Source: Clitopilus passeckerianus (lineage: Eukaryota; Basidiomycota; Agaricomycetes; Agaricales; Entolomataceae). Taken from it: a DNA stretch of 64,000 nucleotides. The notes below the pieces were generated by a model. That model was given only the letters and a program-made list of their open reading frames with translations, searched no databases and was not told the origin of the DNA. Made by a program: the position numbers and the translations under genes. Of this stretch, positions 11,595 to 20,959 are shown one piece after another; the stretch's first letter is position 1, and each line of letters begins with the position of its first letter. The stretch lies in assembly GCA_944990035.1 (NCBI GenBank), contig CALYLX010000128.1, forward strand, positions 558,001 through 622,000, written 5' to 3'.

Positions 11595-13784
11595 ATGTCA
11601 GCTGCCATACAAGGTGTAGCTGCAGTACAATCCTCAGGCTGGCCATTATTTATAGGGATTCTCGCTTCTCGTTTGCACGCCATGGATGACCTCCCCAAAC
11701 TCACCAAATCGACTGCCATTGGAATTGTAATCGCGATCAGCGGGAACATACTCATATCTTTGGCGTTGAATTTGCAAAAGCTTGCTCACAAGCGTGTTCA
11801 GGCCGAAGTTGGGGACCAATCTTGGAGGAAGAGCTCCAGTACACAACAAAGCTCAAATGCTCCTACCGGCAACGGACGCAGGACGTCATCTGGTCGTGTA
11901 CCTCAGGCTCCTACCAACAGAGAAGCACGACCAGTTGCGTCGGGACCTACTGTTGCAACTGGGACTATCTCTCCTGTTGAACCTCAATCTACAGTTCCGT
12001 TTCCACAGACCTCGCCACCCACTCGGAGTTACGGAACTCAAAGTCCAGATTATTTCGCGCCGCCTTCACCAAACAGAAAGGCCAGGAAGACGCCATGGTA
12101 CTCTCCTCGAAGAATTTTTCCTAAGAGAATAAAGTTGGACAACGACAACCCGCCTCTCCTCCCTGTTGACATCGTACAAGCACCTCCATCCAATCCATCC
12201 TCGAACTCGCCGGACTCTCGACCTACCCCCTCTGCTATCGAGGGAGGAGATGAAGCAGCGTATCTCAAGTCCAAGCTATGGTTAGTACAGGCTTGCTGCC
12301 CCTTTCCTATATCTGACCGTTCTTGGCAGGTGGATGGGTTTCCTACTCATGAACGTTGGAGAAATAGGGAACTTTATTTCCTATGCCTGGGCACCTGCAT
12401 CTGTTGTTGCACCTCTTGGAACAGTAAGTACTCCGTTTTGCGTCGTTACTTCGGCTGACTGGCGCCTAAGTTTTCTCTAATGGCGAACTGCATCTTTGCA
12501 CCTGTCCTACTCAAGGAGCGTTTCCGTAAGGTGGGATACTTCAGCCGCTTTATCTTCCGGTACCCATCTGAAACTTCTTTCAGAGAGACTTGTTGGCCAT
12601 ATTGATTGCAATTATTGGAGCTGTCACCGTTGTACTTGCTTCGAACTCTTCCGACCAGCAGCTCGACCCGGACACACTAATAAAAGCAATATCTCAAACA
12701 CCATTCATTGTCTACTCTTGCATCTACCTGGCTGGAGCGATTTTCTTGGCCACTCTCTCCCAGAGCAGAGCTGGTGACCGCTGGGTATTCATCGATGTGG
12801 GACTGTGTGCTTTATTCGGTTAGCGCATCACCGATATACCCCTTCTGCGTATTTCTAAGCCCTCTCCAGGAGGTTTTACTGTGCTTTCGACAAAGGCTAC
12901 CTCTACGCTTTTGACAAGGATGGGATGGATCGGATTGTTTTCAAGCTGGATTGCATACCCTGTACTTGTGGTATGTCGACAGAGATGTCTTGCAATGCAA
13001 TGCTCCTACTGACAGCGTCATAGGTGCTTATAATAACTGGAGTTGGCCAGATCAAATACCTTAACAGAGCCTTGATGCGCTTTGATAGCAAAGTAACATT
13101 TTTCCCTAAGCCTCTTAAAGTCAGAGGTTGCTGAACATTCTTCTGTTTCCCAGGTGGTTATCCCCACTCAATTCGTACTCTTTACTCTTTCGGCAATCAT
13201 TGGTTCTGCTATTCTGTACGGCGATTTCAGGAAAGCTAAGTTCCACCAAATTGTCACCTTCCTGTATGGGTGTGCTGCAACCTTCCTTGGTGTCTTCATC
13301 ATTGCTTGGGGTCCTGCCTCAGCAGACGAAGAAGAGGATGAAGAAGCTGAGAATGGGACTGTCGATCCATCGGACAGAAGATCCATCACAAGCCAGGACT
13401 CAATGAGAGGACGTGGTTCGATTAGCAAGAGAAGACGGGCAAAACTCATTATTCCAGACGGAATCATAGAGCCTCAACTTTCGAGGTCGCCAAGGAGTAC
13501 TATCAGCCTGATAGGCATATCACCTGCTCAGGTAAGCCCTGTGTCTTGTATTATTGTGCCAGGGAGACGTTGACTAACTTCTTTCTGACAAGCATCTCTT
13601 GCTCGTCCACACCCCTCCACGGGAAGCACCTATAGGGTTGCCAGATGGCCCGGGAAGAATGAGTAGGAGGACAAGCTTGTTAAACACTGTTCAGGAGACT
13701 AGTCACCCTGGTACACGAGAAGGAAGTAGAACCAGGCATTCTCGCTTGAGTTCGGACCCTAATCCTCCCACCAGTGGCGAATGA
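11595..13784 (+). CDS. NIPA/DUF803-family Mg2+ transporter-like membrane protein
   Basis: Multi-pass membrane protein of the NIPA (DUF803) family, whose animal members carry Mg2+. The first in-frame ATG is 11595. Helix 1 is TAIGIVIAISGNILISLALNLQKLAHK, then a long (about 170 residue) Ser/Pro-rich cytosolic insert, then the signature MNVGEIGNFISYAWAPASVVAPLGT, the FSLMANCIFAPVLLKERF helix, DLLAILIAIIGAVTVVLAS, further helices, and GQIKYLNRALMRFDSKVVIPTQFVLFT, another family motif. The C-terminal tail is hydrophilic with SSRRT-like basic stretches. Seven or more exons join over short introns. The big loop between helix 1 and 2 is larger than in animal NIPA but common in fungal members. It lies divergent from SEC12, 200 bp away. 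Ion specificity is inferred from the family only. Confidence 0.88.
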
Positions 13785-13909
13785 ACAATTGTTTTGCACC
13801 TATTTACATGCTAGTACTAATACATATTTGCTATGCTGAGATGACAAATTCGCAGTAATCCACTTTTCATCCATTTCATGTTCTGGGTCCCCCGCCTCAC
13901 CTTGTTCAC

Positions 13910-14841
13910 TTATATTCCAGGTCGGCTTAGAGCTCCGTCCGTTCCTTGTATTTTGGGGTGGTCAGCGATCTTTGCTTGAGCCTCGTATACAGTTATTATG
14001 GGATTATTCCTGTGCTGTGGTGATATTCGTTAGGGCTCGAGCAAGATTGCCAATTGGGGAGTTCCTACCTCTGACCAATGGCCCAAGAAGCCAATATAGT
14101 ATATTCTGGTAGTATCCGCCCCTTGCGAGGCAGGGAAGAAGAGTGTCACTGCTGATACGTTGGAGAATTTGGCAACCCTAAGGACAGCATTCGTTAGCTA
14201 TTCCATTCTAGCAGGCAAAAACCCAATGCTCAGCGCTCATACTTCAATGCATATTCACCGACCTCCCTGCCTTGCGGTACATTGAATTCCTGAGTCGGAG
14301 TCTTGTCGTTGACGTCATCAAAGTTCAGGTTGGCTTCGTTGGAAAACTGAGGGACTTCAGAATCAAAAGCCGCAGAAAAGCATGTAGATGTACAATGGTA
14401 CTTACGAGTTGTACCTTTTCAGGCGTTTGATCTCCCGGTCCAGCCTTCAATAGCAGTGCACGTAGCCGGACAGAACCTGTAAATACAATGCGTAGAATCC
14501 TTGGCATGATGCCTTCAGTTCGGGGAGTAGCACGGACGAATGTTGTGAACCTACAACTGGTCATCGGCGTCTGATTCGATGAACTGATTCATCGAATTAG
14601 TAACCACCAGAAGTTTCTAGCCATTGCTTGTTATTACCTTTGTCTCCTCAAGGCGTTCATGCCAGGGTTTTATGACTTCAGAGCCAGATCCTGTAGAATT
14701 GAAAGCCCTGATATTCGGACGGTCGATGTGAAGAAACAGGTTGTCTTTTGGCCCAAGATCAGAGGTATCATCATGATGGTCGTGGTCATGATCATGGCTC
14801 TCGTGGCCACACGGTCCATCGTGGTGGTGGTTGTTACTCAT
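13910..14841 (-). CDS. PITH-domain protein (TXNL1 C-terminal domain type)
   Basis: The PITH domain is the proteasome-interacting domain of thioredoxin-like 1; stand-alone PITH proteins like this one occur across eukaryotes and are poorly characterised. The start (14841) gives MSNNHHHDGPCGHESHDHDHDHHDD, a His/Asp-rich head seen in this family, then LGPKDNLFLHIDRPNIRAFN. Following exons encode LRIVFTGSVRLRALLLKAGPGDQTPEKV, FSNEANLNFDDVNDKTPTQEF, the strand VAKFSNVSAVTLFFPASQGADTTRIYYIGFLGHW and, after a 54 nt GTAGGA...CAG intron, the tail NPIITVYEAQAKIADHPKIQG. The His-rich head could bind metal. The frame is intact in all exons read. No thioredoxin domain precedes it. Confidence 0.9.
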
Positions 14842-15355
14842 TTTACAGAATACTTTGGGACAGAGCGAAAGCAATGGATTAGAACTTGCGCTCGAAACTC
14901 CACCTTTTGAAAGGCGGTCAAGGTGGCCAAAGTTAGATCCGCAAGGATATTTGCTGACAAATCACTCGCAATTTATAGGCACTCGCTTCCAGAAATTTGT
15001 CGTCGTTCTCATATTTGCGGTCATTGGTATATTGTAAGTGGTCATCTCCGTCTTTCTGTACATGATGCGATTCTTTATAGTAATTTGCGTTCGAATGCCT
15101 TTGGCCTCACACCAAAGGGATCACCCGCCAGTGATCCCGGGGTCAATGGCTTGAGACAACTACTTTCGTCTGACTTTCTGCCGAGTTTAGAGAGCGTATT
15201 GCTGATATCTTTGCCCACAGGTTCTATTCTTAACTACGTCTCATTAGCAGGACGTAAGACGATTCGTCGTACTATCAGTTTTGTACTTATTATCCAACTG
15301 CGCATGCAATATAGCTATAGTTCCCCTTTAGCGATCTTTGAACGCGTCACCCATC
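14842..15355. other. intergenic, divergent upstream region
   Basis: A 514 bp stretch lies between the divergent PITH and UBX genes. Frames present (such as 14923-15381) have no protein-like features. An inverted pair of short arms, ggcctcacaccaaagggatcac and gccagtgatccc, lies near 15105-15140. An ACGCGT lies a few bases before the UBX start. No TATA box is clear. Confidence 0.4.
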
Positions 15356-16436
15356 ATGTCAGATACACCCAACGTAGCTGAAGAAATCCCAGTACCCACT
15401 CAAGCACAGGAAGAGTCAGAGACAAAGGTACCTGAATTGAAGAACGAAGTCAAGGCGCTTGAACCCGATTTCAAGGTGTATAAGCCGTCCAATGTATCCT
15501 CACCTGCACCTCCGCGTGAGTGGTCTTCGTCTTTCCTTGGCGGTGAAAACCTCAAGCAACTATGATTCCTATAGCACCTTTGCCAGATGAATACTTTTCA
15601 ATGACGACGGCAGATATCAAGGCAGCGCAGCAGACACTGAACGCAAGAACTCAGGCGCTGAGCGATGCACCTTTCCAACCGAAGGCAATCAGAGAGGCAA
15701 AAGAACAGGCTAAGCTAGGGAAGTGGCCGAACGTGAGCCCTGCTTCCTTCCATCTCTATCTATGCGTACTGATAGTCAAGCAGACTACTATCCGCGTCCG
15801 ATTCCCTGATCGTACACAGCTTGAGCGAACATTCCCTTCGACCGACAAAATCCGTTCAGTCTACGCGTTTGTGAGGAGTTCACTGAGGGAGGACGTCAAA
15901 CCAATCAAGTTTGTTCTATGTGAGCCCAGATGTCCTTAACGATCGCGCACATATTCTCATGCAAACAACAGACCAGTCGCCTCCTATCCGTGAATTGAAA
16001 GTTTCCGATCTGAAAGTGCGAGATCTGACCCTCGCGCAATTACAACTGGCACCATCGTCTGTCCTCTTGCTGAAGTTTGAGGACCCAGCTCTGAACCGTG
16101 AGCCCACTTGCTCTCAGACCACCATGCATACGGAGTTTCTCATACCGTTGAATAGATAACAATGTGACCGCGCCACTTCATTCCGCGATTCTGGCACGAG
16201 CCGTGGATCTTCCTGTGCCCCTCCAGTTGATTCAACACCCGCGCCCTCAACCTCTCAGAACACCCCAAAGCAGAAGCCATCGACATCAACGTCGCAAGGT
16301 GGCGAGAAGAAGATACCGAAATGGCTGAAGCTGGGTTTGAGTGAGTGCTCTTTCCATGAGTTAATTCACGGATACTAAATTACCAGTACAGAGAAATGAA
16401 CTTTATTTACCAGAGGAAAGGCCCAGGTTAGAATAA
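15356..16436 (+). CDS. UBX-domain protein, likely Cdc48/p97 cofactor (apparent frameshift)
   Basis: A UBX-fold protein resembling fungal Ubx4/ASPSCR1-type Cdc48 adaptors. The start is MSDTPNVAEE. Then come an ALPDEYF-like segment (PLPDEYFSMTTADIKAAQ), the UBX entry IRVRFPDRTQLERTFPSTDKIRSVYAFVRSSL, KPIKFVLYQSPPIREL and the LKVRDLTLAQLQLAPSSVLLLKFED strand. This order is that of a ubiquitin-like beta-grasp, and the usual FPR-like turn is replaced. A downstream exon reads NVTAPLHSAILARAVDLPVP in one frame and then APSTSQ...GGEKKIPKWLKLGL in another. The switch falls at CCCC (16218-16221); a fifth C would join them. After a last intron the gene ends at 16436. Introns are all near 50 nt. The family is confident; the C-terminal structure is less so because of the shift. 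Confidence 0.82.
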
Positions 16437-16677
16437 TCGATCTGTTTTTGGTGTTCACGTCTGACACACTCAGATAGATGTATGTTTAGATGTAATATAA
16501 CCACGAATTGCCAAAGGAATCATCAACTTCAAGGATTGAGAATTGGCTTTGCGAATGACTAGTAATTTCGGCTTAATAGAACCATGGCACCCAAGACCTT
16601 ACCGTGAAGTATATCTCTTGTTCCACTGCTCTTGCTGAATACCTGATAATCTCTTGCATAGATATAAACAATGCGAA

Positions 16678-18185
16678 TTACAGGAATGTTCTAAGCCACT
16701 CTGTACATGCTAGCAAAGCAAGACTTTGACCATACGGCATGCTTGTCAAAGGAATCTTCTTGTAATCTTCCACATCATCAAAAACCGGGGTTCCAAACGA
16801 AGTTTGCTTCAGCTCTCCCTCCTCCGAAATATTTTTAATCACCCCTTCGATTGCCTTCCTTGCGGCATCTGACATACTGATCCTCTTTTGGTATCAACCT
16901 CAATCGCAAGGACTTCAAAATACCATATGCAAAGCCTGCCGTCGCGGAAGCCTCCAAATACGATGTCGGGTCGTCCAGAATTGTATGCCACAGACCAGAT
17001 GCAGGGTCCTGGCAGGCAATCAATGCATCTATTTGAGCCTTCAGAGAGGTAACGAGGAATAATCGCAAGCCATCCGTCTCAGGAAGGTTTAGCAGTTCGA
17101 TGAACTCTGGAATCGCAATGGTCGCCCAGCAATTTCCACGGCCCCATCTTGCATTTCCAAAATGGTGGCGCCCATCGAAGGTCCATCCTATTTCAGAAAT
17201 CAGAAATCTTGCAGAGAGGATTCCTCGGTAAAGAAACACCTACCATGGAACCACAGGCCTGTTTGCTGATCTTGAAGGTATTTGATGCTGCCGTCATGTT
17301 AGCCTTCTACAAGATGCCTGATTATATTCGCTCACTGAAGGAGGAATTGTCGCTTCGCTTCCTCGACGTAATGAGGTCGCTCGAGCACAAGACCAATCTT
17401 GGTAAGTGGTAAAACAGACATCATCAACGTATCATCCCAAAGTTGCTGATAATTGTCGACCAGATAGGTGATATGCTGTAGTCCGCCTTCCTCGGTCCGC
17501 GGCATGTCATACATCACCCATTCGGCCCACGAGTCGAGATGTACCCGATAGTCGCTGTGCTTCGCTTCATGGAGAAATGCTGCCGTGAGCAGGGGCGCCA
17601 TTGTGTTTACATTCTGGAGTTACGCGTCGGTCTATGCGGTAGGTCTCAGGAGGTTACAGTGGTAGCGCACCTTGGTCGTGCCCACGTTGAAGCGGTCTCG
17701 GAACCAGTCTTTCGCGATCCGTAGGGCGTCTTCATCTCCAGTGATCTCATGAAGTTTCCAGAGCCCGTACAATCCTGGAGAATGTATGAGTGGCGCTCAG
17801 GTCCGGGGTATTAAGTTTCTCCCTTACCGACTCCGTGTGTCCACTGTGATGCAGGTTTGTCAACTCTTCGTTTTTCTGGAAGTATGGGACTCACCTCCCA
17901 GTCATTCCAGCCCTTAGTGTCAATGACGCGACCGTCTGGGATTGTCATCAAGAACTCCCCCGTCTCATCCTTGATGTTGACCAGACAATCGATCAACTTC
18001 GAGATACGATCCAGCAAAGCTACTTTCAAGGGGTTTGTGTTCCTGAAGGACATGGCAGATTCTGTTGAACCCCATGCCGTTAAAGTGCTCCGCTTTTCTA
18101 CAAGGTCGTTTGGGTTTGATTGTAGCGGGCCGCGGACCGTCGCAGGTGTAGTCACCGGATCCGATCGACCGCTCTTGGCTACCAT
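16678..18185 (-). CDS. GH105 unsaturated glucuronyl/rhamnogalacturonyl hydrolase-like protein (apparent frameshift)
   Basis: GH105 enzymes hydrolyse the unsaturated uronyl residue left by pectin or rhamnogalacturonan lyases. Exons read from 18185 give TKGWNDWE, then WTHGVGLYGLWKLHEITGD, NVNTMAPLLTAAFLHE, GGLQHITYLVDNYQQLWDDTLMMSVLPL, IKYLQDQQTGLWFHGWTFDGRHHFGNARWGRGNCW, AIPEFIELL and PLTSMPYGQSLALLACTEWL. The WDDTL and WGRGNCW strings hold the expected catalytic-site Asp and Arg. The intron after NDWE is 54 nt and in frame, so retention would only add 18 residues. Near the 3' end, KSLRLRLIPK and SDAARKAIEGV are in different frames; removing one A of AAAA on the coding strand (TTTT at 16886-16889) joins them. 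No signal peptide is seen, so it is probably cytosolic. It is divergent from an MFS transporter. Confidence 0.85.
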
Positions 18186-18307
18186 TTCCCAATACGCGAT
18201 CCTGTCAAATGCCTTGTGACCACGCCAAACACCAGAGACGCTCCGGCCTCTCGCTATAAAAACAAAATATGGGGTAGGTTGGAGGATGCGGGGCTAGCCA
18301 CAGCATC
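18186..18307. promoter_or_regulatory. shared promoter of the GH105/MFS pair, TATA box at 18255-18262
   Basis: The two genes start only 122 bp apart on opposite strands. A TATAAAAA at 18255-18262 lies 46 bp before the MFS ATG, at a typical distance. No clear TATA faces GH105. Shared upstream sequence suggests co-regulation; no regulator site could be named. Confidence 0.6.
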
Positions 18308-20801
18308 ATGTCGACTTCTCCTAAAGACACGGGCGTCCAGTACTACGAGGACCATGGCAAGGACCTGAAGTCCATCAACAGTGGTTCTACAGAAGCTCAG
18401 GGTTTGTTCATTTGGACTTCCTTCTCCTCATTAGTACTCTGACTCTTCTTAAACTCTGCAGTTACGCCTGCTGGGATAGATACTGAAGTTGCAAACTTCT
18501 TCTCCCAGGCAACAGAGCCAGTCGTTATCGATGAAACTACCAATGTCCGGTTGCGATGGATGGTTCACAAGCGGGTCCTCGTAAGTTTCTTTCATTTGTC
18601 CAAATGCCGAACCCTTCTGAAATCGTCCAGGTCGTCATGGTCGTGACCTACTGTAAGTTCTCAAGGCTCTTCCTCACCCGCTATACTAAGCTAGGGTCCT
18701 GAAGTTGCACAAACTCTTGACAAAGGGTCAGTAAAGCCGCCAATTGACCAATGATTTTCCGTCACTGAATGATTGAATGGATAGGACTATAAACTTCGCC
18801 TCTATCATGGGAATTCAAGAAGATACTAAGCTGAAAGGACAAGAATATGCCTGGCTAACAACTTGTGGTAAGCTCTTGGTTAAAATCTGTGTGCCAGCTT
18901 CTCAACGGTTCTCGACAGTCTATATCGCCATGTAAGACCTTCTGAGATAATTCTTTTGGAAACCTATTCAGACCTTTGCAGACTGGTTTGGGAGTTCCCA
19001 ACCAATCGACTGATCCAGAGGTTCCCCATCGCAAAATACCTATCATTCAAGTTTGCCCAACCACGGTTCTATTTGTCTTCTGTGCTCTGACATAGCTCTA
19101 GTATTATGGCATGGGGCGCAGTCCTCGCCTGCACGGCGGCGTGCAAGAACTTCACGGGATTGGTAATCGTCCGAACGCTCCTCGGAATATTTGAATGCGT
19201 CTGCCAACCAGCATTCGTCTTCATGTATGCAGTCGCGGCTTCCTGACGATAATGGCTCACAGAAAGTCCATAGGTCTACGATGTGGTATACTCGCGAGGA
19301 ACAGGCCCTCGTTATTGGATCATTCTACTCCATGAATGGCTTCCAGCAATGTGTCGGTGGATTAATCGCCTACGGCATCGCACATATCGAAGGATTGAGG
19401 CTCAAGAACTGGCAGATACTGTTTACGGCATGTGCTCCGAATATGTTGTTGAAAGCAATGTACTTATTTTTTCTGCAGTTACTTGGATGTATCACCTTCG
19501 TCTGGGGGCTGTTTGTGCTCTGGTGGCTTCCTGACAGTCCGATGCGCGCAAGGTGTTGGTCACCAGAAGATCGTGTGTTGATTGCTGAGCGAGTGAGGAA
19601 GAATGAGACAGGACTTCAGAACAGGCAGTTCAAGGTGAGGTCTACCAGATGACTTTCTTGCATCACGCTTAAGTGTGATTTTCGGACAGATGCACCAAGT
19701 CGGTAAGGAGAAAGTGCTATGGCTATTAGGAGCCATTTGAACTGATGGTTATTTGCATCTCCTCAGTCGAGGCCCTGACCGACCCTATTGTGTGGGGTGT
19801 CACCATGATTTCTTTCACGAACGCTCTCCCTACGGGAGGTTTAGGCGCGTTCTCAAACATTATCATTAAGGCATTCGTGCGTCACAGCTCTCTTTCGCCA
19901 TCAGAGTTGTGCTGATGATTGCTACAGGGTTATACTCAGCTGCAGACATATCTTCTTGCTATCGCCCAGGGTGCAATTATCATGGCATTCCTTTTCAGCG
20001 GAGCCTACCTATCCAAACGATACAATCAAAAACTACTATGCGCTTTCGTGAGTATTCCAAGGATTTACGGACATATCCGTACTAACTGCAGGCACCGGCA
20101 GATTTACACGCTTCCAAATATCGCTGGGACTATTGTCTTCCTCTGTGGGTGTCTTCTGGCATGAGAACTGATCGTCGAGCTAACTATGTTAATTGTTTGC
20201 AGCTGTACAGACCTCCGCACACACGAAAGTAGGGCTACTCATCGCGTTCTATTGCACCCAAGGCTTCGGGGCCGTTGCTGTCTTGAATTTGGCTGTCATG
20301 TCAAACAATGTCGCTGGACGTACTAAACAAGTCATGGCGTCTTCTCTCGTGTTCATTGCGTGGGCAGTAGGGAATGCTATCGGACCCCAAGGTATCTTTG
20401 GGTCTTCATCCCAATTGCCTTCGCGCAGACCTTTGATTTTCTTCCTTAGTTTTCAGAGACAACGATAAACCTCGATATGTCAAGGCATTTGTTGCCCACA
20501 TAGTCGTCTACGGTGTCCAGCTTGCCACCATATTCCTCCTTCGATTGGAGCTGATGCGCCGCAACGTACTGAAGAGACGGGCACAAGCCTTACCTGCCTC
20601 GAAAGCAAACGGGGAAGCAAATGTGGGTTGCCTAGCAGAATTAAAATCTCTCCTGAAACTAATAGTGACCAGGATGAGCACCTTGGCCATAGGCACGCGT
20701 TCGAGGATCTTACAGACAAAGAAAATCCCGATTGTAAGTGCTTTATTCATGCTACGAGGTTAGATACTGAAGCTCCTGGCCTAGTCCGTTATACATACTA
20801 A
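18308..20801 (+). CDS. MFS transporter, Dal5/anion:cation symporter type
   Basis: A 12-helix major-facilitator permease of the fungal allantoate/nicotinate/pantothenate (ACS) group. Nine or more exons with short introns give MSTSPKDTGVQYYEDHG, IDETTNVRLRWMVHKRVL, a LVWEFPTNRLIQRFPIAKYL segment, NFTGLVIVRTLLGIFECVCQPAFV, MWYTREEQALVIGSFYSMNG, VWGLFVLWWLPDSPMRARC, LTDPIVWGVTMISFTNALPTGGLGAFSNIIIKAFGY, GFGAVAVLNLAVMSNNVAGRTKQVMASSLVFIAWAVGNAIGP and a terminal ENPDFRYTY. All are strong ACS-family landmarks. The substrate is not readable from sequence. Its head-to-head placement with GH105 suggests import of an oligogalacturonide or rhamnogalacturonan fragment, which is inference only. A different MFS of the same group sits at 45-48 kb. 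Confidence 0.88.
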
Positions 20802-20959
20802 CGTCTTATTAATGTCAAGACACGAAATGTCGGGACACGATTTTTATGACTTCTGTATCTTACTATACCTATCATGATGGAGCAATCTGCAAAGTATAGC
20901 GGTGATGCAAGGAAAACATTGGTTGGAGAAAGCAAGTCGTTAATCGTAAGGTAACACGC

